From Gracilibacillus sp. YIM 98692 (GTDB taxonomy: Bacteria; Bacillota; Bacilli; Bacillales; Amphibacillaceae): a DNA stretch of 64,000 bases. The stretch is taken from assembly GCF_010993965.1 (NCBI RefSeq), contig NZ_WIXM01000001.1, positions 248,001 to 312,000 of the forward strand, read 5' to 3'. Both the position numbers and the translations under genes were made by a program. The notes under the pieces were generated by a model that worked only from the letters and a program-made list of their open reading frames with translations, had not been told where the DNA came from and ran no database searches. The number at the start of each line of letters is the position of its first letter. Positions within the stretch are counted from its first letter, which is position 1. This document shows positions 9,032-17,733 of this stretch, piece by piece.

Positions 9032-10018
9032 CTATTGAGATATTAACCACTCAGCTATTGTTTTGTGTGCCTGCTCATCATAAATAGGTCCAAAATGGGA
9101 TAATCCATCTACTAGTACAACATCTGTTTGGTCATGTACGTTAAACACAACATCATATTTTTCTGCTTGGAATGATTCGTCTTCACTTCCAGCTAGGACG
9201 AGCACATCACCATTCATCGAAGCAATATCTTGGTTATAATCATCTCGAGGATGCATGGATATTTGTAAACGATAACTGTACGTTAAAGTCTCTGTACCAT
9301 CACGGTATTCATTCGGCATATTAAAGGATATAACATTTGTATCATTCATGTGAGTGATGCCAACTTGGTTTAACATTGATAACCCAATCATACGAGGCAC
9401 ACTAACATTTGCCCATCCATTTTCATCGCTATTATTCGTAGGTGCCTTATGGTGAACATATGGAGCTATTAATAAATAATCATCAACAGTTTCATGAGAA
9501 TATTCGCCTCCAGCTATTCGTATAACAGTCCCCCCTCCACTTGAATGGCCGCCTAACACAATGGATTGATTCGGGTGTCGTTCATTCACTAGCTCAATTA
9601 AATCATTGATATCTTGTTCAATTTGACCGATATAATCAATGTCCCCACGATTGTCTGCACGATTCCCATGTCCTCTTACATTTGGGGTATAAACAGAAGC
9701 AATGTTTTCATTTGATAAATAATTAGCCAGAGGCTCTAAATAGTCACTATGATACCCTGAACCATGTAACAAAATAAGGACTTGATTCGCACTAGATTCA
9801 TAATAACGGTAAGTTAACTGTGTGCCGTCCCTAGCTTCGTATTCATTTAATTTTGGTAATGCTATTTCATCCGTTTTTAAATGTTCAAATTGTAAGTTTT
9901 TCTTTTCACCAGAAGGTTGCTTTACGTCGTTTAAAAATATTAATCCATATGCTATACATAAATAAATGACAACAGAAGAAATCCCAAAGATGACTAGAAT
10001 TTTAAAGATTTTCTTCAA
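9032..10018 (-). CDS. Membrane-anchored alpha/beta hydrolase (serine hydrolase)
   Basis: A 328 aa protein with an N-terminal membrane anchor (about residues 5-29) and an alpha/beta hydrolase domain. The nucleophile elbow is GGHSSGG (Ser about 159), preceded by an oxyanion-hole motif LLHGSGYH. The C-terminal SHFGP supplies the catalytic His near 308, and an Asp in the GSEDES loop is the likely acid. It resembles lysophospholipase or carboxylesterase members, probably acting outside the membrane. The start is TTG after AAAGGAGC. Monocistronic; substrate unknown. Confidence 0.8.
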   Translation of the reverse strand: MKKIFKILVIFGISSVVIYLCIAYGLIFLNDVKQPSGEKKNLQFEHLKTDEIALPKLNEYEARDGTQLTYRYYESSANQVLILLHGSGYHSDYLEPLANYLSNENIASVYTPNVRGHGNRADNRGDIDYIGQIEQDINDLIELVNERHPNQSIVLGGHSSGGGTVIRIAGGEYSHETVDDYLLIAPYVHHKAPTNNSDENGWANVSVPRMIGLSMLNQVGITHMNDTNVISFNMPNEYRDGTETLTYSYRLQISMHPRDDYNQDIASMNGDVLVLAGSEDESFQAEKYDVVFNVHDQTDVVLVDGLSHFGPIYDEQAHKTIAEWLISQ

Positions 10019-10171
10019 TTTAAAAGCTCCTTTCAGTGTGTCAAAACAAACTAAAAGCTATTTCATTGACTACACATCTCCATGTTATCATAACTTACTG
10101 TCCATATTTTTTATTGATTAAATTTTTCCAAAATCACAAAATATATTGTATTATTTTCAACTCTGCACCGC

Positions 10172-10202
10172 AAAAAAAATAACTCAGATCGTATTGACTG
10201 AG
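10172..10202 (-). terminator. Probable terminator of the XRE/membrane protein pair
   Basis: On the minus strand CTCAG pairs with CTGAG across a short loop, followed by TTATTTTTTTT. It is about 165 bp downstream of the membrane-protein stop; the 165 bp between holds no other feature. Confidence 0.5.
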
Positions 10203-10367
10203 CGCTAATAAAAATATATGCTTTTTTTACTTTCACCTTGCTTATTTTTGGTTTTTATAAACGTACCTTTCAAAGTGAAAAAAGGGTGCTAATTGACGTA
10301 AAGTTTAACACAATCAACTTTCTCACCAATAATCCTAGTAAAGGGTAAAACAGTATAGATAAATGGA

Positions 10368-10652
10368 TTAATAAACCCGTCTAAAAATATAAATCAGAAC
10401 AGAATGCAGAATCATAATTCCCGTTATTAAATACCACATAGCCATACGCCAGCCTTCCCCATCTAATGGCATTACAAAGTCCTCGAAAAGTCTAACAACC
10501 ACCCATCCAATGATAAACATCGGAAAAATAATCCTATAAGACCTGTTAAGAATTTTTTGTCCCCGTTCATCCTTCCCTTCATCTCCAAATTGAAATTTAG
10601 ACCAAAAGGTAATGGCAACAATTAAAACACCAAGAAAAATATAGAAAAACAT
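10368..10652 (-). CDS. Small membrane protein paired with an XRE regulator
   Basis: A 94 aa protein with three hydrophobic segments (about 3-17, 38-54 and 66-88) and a charged loop DEGKDERGQKI after the first. Its ATG directly follows the stop of the upstream XRE gene with no gap, so translation is coupled. Such pairs are common in Firmicutes; the membrane partner is of unknown function, perhaps DUF2178-like. Family name not certain. Confidence 0.6.
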   Translation of the reverse strand: MFFYIFLGVLIVAITFWSKFQFGDEGKDERGQKILNRSYRIIFPMFIIGWVVVRLFEDFVMPLDGEGWRMAMWYLITGIMILHSVLIYIFRRVY

Positions 10653-10877
10653 TTACAATTCCTCCTTTAATTGATATTGAAAGACTTCTTGCAATTCCAC
10701 CTCAAATAAAAGTGCAAGTTCATATGCCAATTTGAGTGAGGGGTTATATTTATTTTTTTCCAAAGAGGCAATCGTCTGTCTACTAACACCCACTTTCTCT
10801 GCGACATCTTTTTGTGAATAACCTTTTTTAGCTCTTAGTACAGGTAATTGATTTTTGATTTCACCATGTTCATTCAT
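10653..10877 (-). CDS. XRE-family helix-turn-helix regulator (YozG-like)
   Basis: A 74 aa DNA-binding protein. The helix-turn-helix spans about residues 19-45 (YSQKDVAEKVGVSRQTIASLEKN). This short single-domain type typically represses its own operon. It lies immediately upstream of a small membrane protein. A perfect 7-bp-arm palindrome 40 bp upstream is a candidate operator. Confidence 0.85.
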   Translation of the reverse strand: MNEHGEIKNQLPVLRAKKGYSQKDVAEKVGVSRQTIASLEKNKYNPSLKLAYELALLFEVELQEVFQYQLKEEL

Positions 10878-10916
10878 TCTTCAACCTCCCAACGATAAGT
10901 TTATTGTAATATACTT

Positions 10917-10931
10917 TTTACAAATTGTAAA
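10917..10931. promoter_or_regulatory. Candidate XRE operator
   Basis: TTTACAA, one base, TTGTAAA: perfect 7-bp inverted repeat 40 bp upstream of the XRE start. Position and symmetry suit autorepression by the adjacent regulator. Inferred only. Confidence 0.5.
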
Positions 10932-11131
10932 CTATTTATATAAAAAAGTAAAATATTTTTAACTAAATGTTATAAATACTTACCACTTTAAATTTAAGAT
11001 GAAGAGTCCACAAAAACGATAAAACATTTAAAAGTAGATGGGATAACTAAAATGCAGAAATGGGAAGCTATTTTACCACTAAATGATTGAATAAGAAGAC
11101 GATTTGAACTATCATTGGTTATTGAAAATTC

Positions 11132-11471
11132 CAGTCTAAAAAGCTGGTGCAGCTGAATAAACGAAATATATATATCGTCACAACAGTTATCGTAGTATAC
11201 AACAAGACACCAGAGGTCAAGCTAGACCTTCGAAAAGGAATGGGTATTTATCATTACTCAAGATGAGACGGTCTCCTCGAAAAATATCGAGCGATTGGAG
11301 GCGATTAATCAAGGATGGGAAGTACTTGTTCACAAGCTTAATACAGAAGAAAATAACGTCGATCCGTTTAAAAATGAGTTTGATAGTGACGTTTGGAGAA
11401 GGATTTGGATTGAAGCACTGACTGCCTTTGACCAAATCGAACTATTGCCGCTAACTGAGGAATCTGAGTGA
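11132..11471 (+). pseudogene. Decayed coding fragment, family not recognised
   Basis: The plus strand reads as protein in two successive frames. The first contains IYIVTTVIVVYNKTPEVKL. Near 11230 it shifts into a frame containing EWVFIITQDETVSSKNIE and ending EESE at a TGA. Joined, they give about 105 residues of plausible C-terminus with one frameshift. No start or ribosome binding site is visible, and further stops lie upstream. Codon use looks bacterial and somewhat more GC-rich than nearby DNA. I do not recognise the family. Confidence 0.45.
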
Positions 11472-11637
11472 GGAATGAGAGGGCAAAAGACCCGTTGAGA
11501 CATGGGAGGGAAAGCCTTCCGGGGCGACGAAGAGAATGCTTGCAGTATTCCTTATTAACATAAAAACCCCTCGAATGTTCGTTATTTAAACAATTTTTTC
11601 TAATTCTCTATTTATCCGATTGTGGAAGATAATTTTT

Positions 11638-12183
11638 TTATGATGAAACTACCTTTTCGATCTCCGCATTCATGCTGTTTATAATATCCATTACCCTATC
11701 AAGCTCATCCTCTGATACATAGCCGATATTTTCTTTATAAAATAAATCAGACATTTCTTGTGAGTGCCCTTCCATCACTTCTGCAATATCCTTAACCATT
11801 TCTTCTTTAGTAATCGTTCCTTTTTCAATGTCTTCGATTATATTTTCTATTTTCCATATTCCTTCTTCATAAATGAGTAATTGCTTATCCTGTTGGACTA
11901 AAGTATTCATCCTATGTCCCATTTGATTTAAAGTAAAAGCATCCTTAGCTAAAGAATCTTCAAATAATTCCCTTTCCATATCATTGAAATTTTCATCGTA
12001 CATTTTCAAAGTTTCTGAAGTGAAAAGCAATTTCTCACTTAAGGTGGTCAAATTATCTGTCAGTAAATCATTCTTCAAATATTCATTACGAGCAACTTCA
12101 TTTTGTAAGTCTATAATTTTCCAGAAAGAAAGAACACAGATTAACAATATAAGTGCGACTACAAATAACACCTTCTTATTCAT
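11638..12183 (-). CDS. Signal-anchored helical protein of unknown function
   Basis: A 181 aa protein with an N-terminal hydrophobic segment (about 4-22), followed by an almost entirely helical, Glu/Lys-rich extracytoplasmic region. Heptad-like stretches run at about 25-60 and 100-175. No catalytic motif is visible. The layout resembles methyl-accepting-type ligand modules or small membrane sensors without an output domain. Start ATG, with only a weak GAGGTGAG-like ribosome site. Confidence 0.55.
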   Translation of the reverse strand: MNKKVLFVVALILLICVLSFWKIIDLQNEVARNEYLKNDLLTDNLTTLSEKLLFTSETLKMYDENFNDMERELFEDSLAKDAFTLNQMGHRMNTLVQQDKQLLIYEEGIWKIENIIEDIEKGTITKEEMVKDIAEVMEGHSQEMSDLFYKENIGYVSEDELDRVMDIINSMNAEIEKVVSS

Positions 12184-12375
12184 TATCTCACCTCATGTGA
12201 TTATCTCTAAGATCACCCGATATATTTTGCCAAAGACTATATTATCACCACTCCAGACACGACAAATTGTTTAGTTGTTTTAAAATCGATTTATATTAAC
12301 GAGAAATAATACTGCTTCTCTGTCAATGATACCTTCTTCATTAATATATCTTTTATATAATCCATTTACGGTAAT

Positions 12376-12546
12376 TCACTCATCTTTATCGTCTGTTTTC
12401 TTCTTCGCTATAAAAAATGCTAATATCACCAGGGGAATAGCGATGAAAATAGGAATATTAATATGACTTTGCGTTATAACTGCTAGCAAAAACAAGACAA
12501 CCATCCCGATGATAATATATAAACAACCTCTCCCAAATGTCTCCAC
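12376..12546 (-). CDS. Small two-segment membrane protein
   Basis: A GTG start is chosen because AAAGGGGTGG lies six bases upstream; a longer frame with a distant ATG has no site. The 56 aa product has two hydrophobic segments and a Lys/Asp-rich C-terminus (KKKTDDKDE). Function unknown; resembles small stress or envelope proteins of Bacillaceae. Confidence 0.5.
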   Translation of the reverse strand: METFGRGCLYIIIGMVVLFLLAVITQSHINIPIFIAIPLVILAFFIAKKKTDDKDE

Positions 12547-12801
12547 AATGACCACCCCTTTTTTTAAATGAGCAAAGTATCCTCTGTTTTTCACTTAATA
12601 AAAAAGTCCCTGTATATTTAGACGAAATACCCCCTCTTTGAAGTTTCATAAAAAATAGTTTTTTCCATTTTATGACGATCATCTTTTTTACGGGAAGCTT
12701 GATCAGTTCATTTAGTTTTTTAAACTTCTATCTCCACAGTGTCAATCTCTTTTCCCAAAGTGCCTTGTAAATTAGCCGAGAATCTTTGTTTTTTAAAAAA
12801 G

Positions 12802-12830
12802 AAAAAGACAATCAATTTAATGATTGCCTT
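12802..12830 (-). terminator. Terminator of the EutH gene (recurrent type)
   Basis: On the minus strand GGCAATCATTAAATTGATTG forms a stem followed by TCTTTTTC, about 75 bp after the EutH stop. Same family as the terminators at 8146, 14183, 14951 and 15441. Confidence 0.65.
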
Positions 12831-12904
12831 CTTGCACCCGTTAATTCTATTGCTACCTACTTATGCTCTCTAACTTTAATTTAAAACATTTTAATAGACT
12901 GGTC

Positions 12905-14002
12905 TCATCCAACATGATTGTTACTCTTATCTGTTTTTCGTGTTGTAATAATAGCTAAGCAAACAGCACTTAGTCCTCCTACAAGCTTTCCTACTATCAT
13001 CGCCAAAACAATTTCTTTATTAACTCCTGCAACAAATCCTAAGTGTGCTCCGAACACAAAAGCACCACTGACAGCAAAGGCTACGTTAATGACTTTTCCT
13101 CTATCATCCATGTCTTTAAGAATAGAGAACATTGGAATGTTATGAGCTAAAGATGCCATTAATCCTGCTGTAGACGTTTCATTTATATTTAATAAAACCC
13201 CTATTCTCCTTAAAGGTTTCTTAAAGATGAATGATATAAAGGCAACCAATGGAAATGCTCCTGCAAGAAAAACAGCAATCATTGCAACAATTTCCATCCC
13301 CTCCATTAGTGGTGTCATGTTAGGAATAACCGTAAGCCCTGTAAATGTTTCAACAGATATTGCTGCTAGACCAATAATAGCAATAATTTCTATGCCCTTA
13401 GCAAATATAGAAAATCCAGAGATCATCTTCTCTGTATATCTCCATAGTCCAATCGAAATAAATATAGACAATAGGATAGTTGGAATAAGGTTTTTAATAA
13501 TAACTAATATAGGTATATGTGCAACAATTCCACCAACCAAACAGCCTAACGGCACCGTTATTATACCTAACAAAATCCCTTTAGCAAAGAATGGTTGATC
13601 CTCTTTCTCTATCATTCCTAATCCAACAGGAATCGTAAGGACTAGGGTTGGTCCCATCATTGTCCCTAAAAACACCCATGCAAATAATTCAGCATCTGGA
13701 TTTTGAGACATTTCTGTTGCTAATGCATAACCTCCCGTATCGAGAGCTAATATCGTATTTGCGAATGATGCAGGGTCTGCTCCTACTAATCCATAAATAG
13801 GCGTAATAAGAGGAGTTAGAATTAAAGCAAGAACTGGAGCTAAAGATATAATTCCAACTATTGCAAGCGCGATGGATCCCATTGTCATAAACCCATCTGT
13901 AAAATGCTTCCCTAACCCCCATTTATTTCCCATACATTTATCAATTGCTCCTAAACAAAAAAAGCTTATAACTATAAAAACGATAATGTCATTAATACCC
14001 AT
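12905..14002 (-). CDS. eutH: EutH-like ethanolamine permease
   Basis: A 365 aa polytopic protein with about ten membrane segments. Stretches such as DTGGYALATEMSQNPDAELFAWV and LMASLAHNIPMFSILKDMD are those of the EutH family, which imports ethanolamine. TTGGAGT precedes the ATG. No ethanolamine ammonia-lyase or microcompartment gene is nearby, so it may act alone as a transporter of ethanolamine or a related amine. It ends in a recurrent-type terminator and is probably monocistronic. Confidence 0.82.
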   Translation of the reverse strand: MGINDIIVFIVISFFCLGAIDKCMGNKWGLGKHFTDGFMTMGSIALAIVGIISLAPVLALILTPLITPIYGLVGADPASFANTILALDTGGYALATEMSQNPDAELFAWVFLGTMMGPTLVLTIPVGLGMIEKEDQPFFAKGILLGIITVPLGCLVGGIVAHIPILVIIKNLIPTILLSIFISIGLWRYTEKMISGFSIFAKGIEIIAIIGLAAISVETFTGLTVIPNMTPLMEGMEIVAMIAVFLAGAFPLVAFISFIFKKPLRRIGVLLNINETSTAGLMASLAHNIPMFSILKDMDDRGKVINVAFAVSGAFVFGAHLGFVAGVNKEIVLAMIVGKLVGGLSAVCLAIITTRKTDKSNNHVG

Positions 14003-14182
14003 TTCTTCTACTCCAATGCTAGATGTTTTAATAGTTACTATTCTATCTTTTTAGAAACTATATGTCATGTATGCTTTCCAAGCTTCAACTATAAGTGAAA
14101 CCAGAAAAATATGCCACCTCTGGTTAATTTTTATTAAAAGTCAAGAAAAAATAAGATTCTGTGTCATAGTTAAATTCTCACT

Positions 14183-14212
14183 AAAAAAGACGACCAATTT
14201 AATGATCGCCTT
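14183..14212 (-). terminator. Terminator of the following membrane gene (recurrent type)
   Basis: On the minus strand GGCGATCA pairs with TGGTCGTC (two G-T wobbles) around TTAAAT, then six T. About 35 bp after the stop of the gene at 14246. Confidence 0.75.
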
Positions 14213-14245
14213 GCATAACTCTTGCCTCCGTTACATCAATTAGAC

Positions 14246-14815
14246 TTATCTTCCATTTGTTAATTTTCCATCCTCAGTTACTCGATTCATTTTTAAAATT
14301 AACCATTTAAAGAAAACACCTATGAAAATATAAATGGGTAAAGAATAAATATGCTTCCAATTATGCATTTCATAAATCCTTACCCAGACAGCCATAGGTT
14401 CTAAGATAAAAGAAAAAACTATCGATGTGGTTGTTATTGCAATGAAAAAACTCCTCCATGTAAAGAAGTGTTGGTAAACCAACATATATATAAATGGAAT
14501 ATGTATGATATCTATTGCAACTATCGGAGGAACTAGAGGTGTTAGCATATTTGGATATCCCCACAACACAAAGGAAACCCCCATTATATCTAATAAAATA
14601 ACAGTAGTTGTGACAAACAATCCATACAATACAATCTCAAGCATTTTAGATTTATCCAAAACATACCACCATAGAATTGCTAAAAAAAATGCCGTAATCA
14701 TTAACATCCACCAGGAAAATGTAAATAAGTTTTCATTAAGCCAATATTCAAGGTTTGTATTTCTTAATTCAAGACGTAATTTCACAATTTCATCCCATGT
14801 AGAATTTCCGGTCAT
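14246..14815 (-). CDS. CBO0543-like small polytopic membrane protein (long type)
   Basis: Start at the ATG nine bases after TAGGAG, giving 189 aa; a slightly longer frame has no site. The N-terminal amphipathic part ends in LEYWLNENLFTFSWWML, followed by five or six membrane segments and a C-terminal HNWKHIYSLPIYIFIGVFFK motif. The proteins at 19620 and 27261 share the W-x-F-T-x-x-W-W entry and the HW/NW-x-x-x-YS-PI ending, so they are paralogues. Function unknown; the CBO0543 name is from memory. Confidence 0.6.
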   Translation of the reverse strand: MTGNSTWDEIVKLRLELRNTNLEYWLNENLFTFSWWMLMITAFFLAILWWYVLDKSKMLEIVLYGLFVTTTVILLDIMGVSFVLWGYPNMLTPLVPPIVAIDIIHIPFIYMLVYQHFFTWRSFFIAITTTSIVFSFILEPMAVWVRIYEMHNWKHIYSLPIYIFIGVFFKWLILKMNRVTEDGKLTNGR

Positions 14816-14950
14816 AAAAATCATCTCCTAAGGGATATTTTGCGCTATAAAAGATTTCTTATTAAAACTATTCTGACATGTTTGCTAAAGGTCTTTATAT
14901 TCATTTATTTTTAATATAATCTTCCAATCATTTATCGATTATTTGAAAAG

Positions 14951-14976
14951 AAAAAGACGATCTATACGATCGCCTA
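14951..14976 (-). terminator. Terminator of the DUF3892 gene (recurrent type)
   Basis: On the minus strand AGGCGATCGTATAGATCGTC forms a short stem followed by TTTTTC, about 95 bp after the DUF3892 stop. Confidence 0.65.
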
Positions 14977-15072
14977 ATAAAACCTATCTAGATAGGTAAG
15001 GTTTTGAAGTTATAGACTCATTTCCTCCTGTTTACATCGTACGAGCCACTTTCACCGCATACAACGTAAATG

Positions 15073-15297
15073 TTAAAACTGTGGTAAATTATCTAAGTTA
15101 TTGCTCGGATCACCATCAGCATCACTACGCAAATGCTTATCGCCATCCCGCCCTTTAAAAGTATTGACATGTTCGATCTCATTATTATCTGCCATTTGTT
15201 GCGCTTGTTTATAATCGACGACTTGTCCAGATGATAATTTCATTTTTACAATATCCCCATCTTCATTTTTTCGAACAGCTACAATTTGATCTGCCAT
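15073..15297 (-). CDS. DUF3892 domain protein
   Basis: A 74 aa protein starting at the ATG after AAAGGAGGCG; an upstream in-frame ATG lacks a site. The sequence has the family pattern: an N-terminal ADQIVAVRKNEDGDIVKMKL strand pair, a VDYKQAQQMADNNEIEHVNTF helix, and a GRDGDKHLRSDADG turn near the end. DUF3892 proteins are small Firmicute proteins of unknown role. Monocistronic. Confidence 0.85.
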   Translation of the reverse strand: MADQIVAVRKNEDGDIVKMKLSSGQVVDYKQAQQMADNNEIEHVNTFKGRDGDKHLRSDADGDPSNNLDNLPQF

Positions 15298-15440
15298 TTT
15301 ATCGCCTCCTTTATTTTCTATTATGCCTATTTTTTTAAAAATATATAACGGTACGACACTATGTACAGCGGTGTGCAACAGATTATTTAGAATTGAACAA
15401 ATTGATTTGCAGCAACTAAATTTTCAGTATTTAAAAAGAA

Positions 15441-15469
15441 AAAAAGACGACCCATTTAACGATCGCCTT
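15441..15469 (-). terminator. Orphan copy of the recurrent terminator
   Basis: On the minus strand AAGGCGATCGTTAAATGGGT continues into CGTC and seven T, a terminator of the same type as at 14183. No minus-strand gene lies upstream of it before 18986, so the gene it served is probably lost. Confidence 0.6.
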
Positions 15470-15633
15470 ATTAACGTTTGCATCTCATTATCACAACAGA
15501 AATCTTTCATGTTATAGACCTACAATACCTATAAATTCCCCATTATAAAATATCAACTTTTTATTATTTAGTGTCGAATAAATACCATGAATTAGTAAAA
15601 AATAAAATCATCTATATATTGGAGGGTATTTTT

Positions 15634-16641
15634 ATGCAAGAAGAACATAACCCAAGATTAACATCATCAGAGATTTCTGTTATATGGAGTTCCTGTCTGA
15701 ACAACAGCTTTTCTATATGCGTTATGAAGTATTTTTTAGCTAATGTTGATGATTCAGACATAAAATCAACCTTAGAATACGCATTGGATATATCACAGAA
15801 AAACTTAGAAATGAGTAAGGAAATACTTAAAAAAGCTAACGAAACCATTCCTGTTGGATTTACAGAGGAAGACGTAAGCCCAAATGCTCCACGCCTATAT
15901 TCGGATGCCTTTTACTTATATTATCTTAAAAACATGTCAAAAGTTGGTTTATCTGTTAATGGTGTGGCATTAACGACTGCTGCACAATCAGGTGTACGTA
16001 ATTTTTTGAGTCAAGCGATACTGACATCGACCGAACTCTATAATAAGACCTCAGACATTTTATTGGCTAAGGGATTATTTATTCGACCACCCTATGTCTC
16101 AACGCCTGATACGGTTGATTTTGTTAAAAAAAAGAAATACTTAGGTGGCGTTATGAATTTCAATAACAGACCATTGAATGTTGTTGAAATCACTCATACT
16201 AGTGCAAATATTGAAACAAATTTAATTGGTAATGCCCTTTTACGAGGTTTTGCCCAAGTAGCGAAATCGAGAAAAGTTAGCGATTATTGCACTAGAGGTG
16301 CAGAAATTGCAAAAAAACATGTGAAAGTGTTTCAGGATATTTTAATGAATGATGACATACCAGTTCCATCAGCTTGGGACCTTGAAGTAACTGATGCGAC
16401 TGTATCTCCTTTTTCCGATAAATTAATCATGTTTCATACAACTTTGTTAATTTCATCAAGCATATCCAACTATGCAACAGCTTCTGCAGCAAGTTTAAGA
16501 AAAGATATGGCTGTATCTTATGTTCGCTTAACAACAGAGAGTGCAGAATATGCAGAAGATGGGACAGAAATTATGATTAAAAACGAATGGCTGGAGCAGC
16601 CGCCTCAAGCTCCCGATCATAAGGATTTAGCAACGGATTGA
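15634..16641 (+). CDS. DUF3231 family protein
   Basis: A 335 aa protein starting at the ATG after TTGGAGGG. It consists of two related helical halves of about 165 residues: the first around NPRLTSSEISVIWSSCLNNS, the second around FNNRPLNVVEITHTSANIET. This is typical of DUF3231, a duplicated ferritin-like four-helix bundle found in spore-forming Bacilli. Function unknown; possibly spore-associated. Its stop overlaps the start of a small downstream frame. A decayed relative of its C-terminus lies at 45150-45329. Confidence 0.85.
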   Translation: MQEEHNPRLTSSEISVIWSSCLNNSFSICVMKYFLANVDDSDIKSTLEYALDISQKNLEMSKEILKKANETIPVGFTEEDVSPNAPRLYSDAFYLYYLKNMSKVGLSVNGVALTTAAQSGVRNFLSQAILTSTELYNKTSDILLAKGLFIRPPYVSTPDTVDFVKKKKYLGGVMNFNNRPLNVVEITHTSANIETNLIGNALLRGFAQVAKSRKVSDYCTRGAEIAKKHVKVFQDILMNDDIPVPSAWDLEVTDATVSPFSDKLIMFHTTLLISSSISNYATASAASLRKDMAVSYVRLTTESAEYAEDGTEIMIKNEWLEQPPQAPDHKDLATD

Positions 16642-16823
16642 AGTTGTATGTAAAGGAATTGCATAATCAGTGTGGATGCTGTAATCGAAGAATTACTGCA
16701 GCCCATCTTCTTACTAAGATTTGGACATCTTTATATTTGAAAGGTGTCCCTTTATTTAGATCAATATTTTTACCAGTTGCCAGGCTTATTGACTGGACTT
16801 TTGATTTTGAAAATAATAAATGA
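16638..16823 (+). CDS. Possible micro-ORF overlapping the DUF3231 stop
   Basis: A TTG start overlaps the DUF3231 TGA (TTGA), giving 61 aa that include NQCGCCNRR near the N-terminus and a hydrophobic-aromatic helix (LFRSIFLPVARLIDWTFDF). It ends in TGA, overlapped by the ATG of the next frame (ATGA). The chain of overlaps suggests translational coupling. There is no separate ribosome site, so it could also be a relic of a longer protein. Confidence 0.35.
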   Translation: MKLYVKELHNQCGCCNRRITAAHLLTKIWTSLYLKGVPLFRSIFLPVARLIDWTFDFENNK

Positions 16824-16999
16824 CTTGTCATGAAACTCCACTAAATTATGTAAAAATACTCATTATTTTTTTCATATACTTAATCCCCTTTTGTATTTTT
16901 TCATTCTTACCAGCAATTCTACATCTTACTTTAATGAACGAAGAACCTAGCGTCAGAACAACTTCTTTTTCGTTCTATCACCTATTTGTTGGAAAATAA
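16820..16999 (+). CDS. Possible small membrane protein, ATGA-overlapped with the preceding ORF
   Basis: A 59 aa frame starting MTCHETPLNYVK, then one long hydrophobic segment (about 12-38, rich in Ile, Phe and Leu), ending NEEPSVRT...LFVGK. Its ATG overlaps the preceding TGA. Together with the 61 aa frame it may form a coupled pair after DUF3231, or the two may be halves of one frameshifted gene. Family not recognised. Confidence 0.35.
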   Translation: MTCHETPLNYVKILIIFFIYLIPFCIFSFLPAILHLTLMNEEPSVRTTSFSFYHLFVGK

Positions 17000-17253
17000 T
17001 ATAATTCATTTGAAAGCTCTTCTCTTAATCCAAATAAAGCAAAGATAATCCACATACTAAAATTAAAAACCCCAAATCACTATCTTAAACGAAGATTCAT
17101 TCTGAATATATAGTGAAACTACCAATACGCTCTTCATGTAGTTCTCCGTTAATTATCAACAATAAATTTATATAATTCCAAATTATGTTTAAAAAAAGGG
17201 ATTTTAAGCAAGGATAAAGAATATATATAATTAAAACCTGTAAGGAGGTGGAA

Positions 17254-17355
17254 GTGTTGACTTTACTCTACTACAAAGCAATGGAGGCGTTTAAAAAAGA
17301 TGCTGATCGTCAAAAACCTAGTACTAAAAAGTCGAATATTAAAAAATCCAAATAA
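17254..17355 (+). CDS. Micro-protein, Lys-rich C-terminus
   Basis: AAGGAGG lies five bases before a GTG and eight before a TTG in the same frame. The product is 32-33 aa (LTLLYYKAMEAFKKDADR, then a Lys/Ser-rich tail ending KKSK) and is followed 70 bp later by a terminator. The strong ribosome site and the terminator make it likely real. Function unknown. Confidence 0.5.
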   Translation: MLTLLYYKAMEAFKKDADRQKPSTKKSNIKKSK

Positions 17356-17426
17356 TTTTTTTCGTTAGCTATTTACTGCAAAATGATATATAACTTCCCA
17401 ATTTAAACTTTCAGTCATTTACTTTG

Positions 17427-17453
17427 TCATCCCTTAAGAGGATGATTTTTTTT
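17427..17453 (+). terminator. Terminator after the micro-protein gene
   Basis: TCATCC and GGATGA form a six-pair stem over a seven-base loop, followed by eight T on the plus strand. Confidence 0.75.
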
Positions 17454-17460
17454 AACCTAT

Positions 17461-17575
17461 CGCCACTAAATCCCCTTACAGGTTGTTCGAAGTGGGAGAT
17501 TCCTGTGTAAACCACCAGTTTATGATTAGGCTATTCCCGCAGTTCCTACGGATAATCCCTTATGAGAGATTTCAT
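17461..17575 (-). mobile_element. Possible right-end relic of an IS200/IS605-type tnpB element
   Basis: Read on the minus strand, the segment contains ACACAGGAATCTCCCACTTC and ends ...TTTAGTGG. CCACT and AGTGG can form the end hairpin usual for tnpB right ends (the omega-RNA 3' part). The translated minus strand includes LSVGTAGIA, like tnpB C-termini I recall, interrupted by stops. No transposase frame remains. Recognition is from memory of such elements and is tentative. Confidence 0.3.
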
Positions 17576-17733
17576 AAAATAAGATTTTTTCTCTTACTTT
17601 CTATCAGCTGAATGAAATTCCAGTTATTTTCTCTTAAAATAAATCGTCGTACAACTACCAAAATATTTGGAATTTTATGTTAATATGGTGTGAAGAGTAA
17701 CGTTTTGAAATAGAAAAAATGGAGGCTTTTTTT

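Noticed and set aside
11217-11435. 72-codon minus-strand frame in the gap after the XRE gene.
   Set aside because: It is the complement of the better-supported plus-strand coding relic and has no ribosome site.
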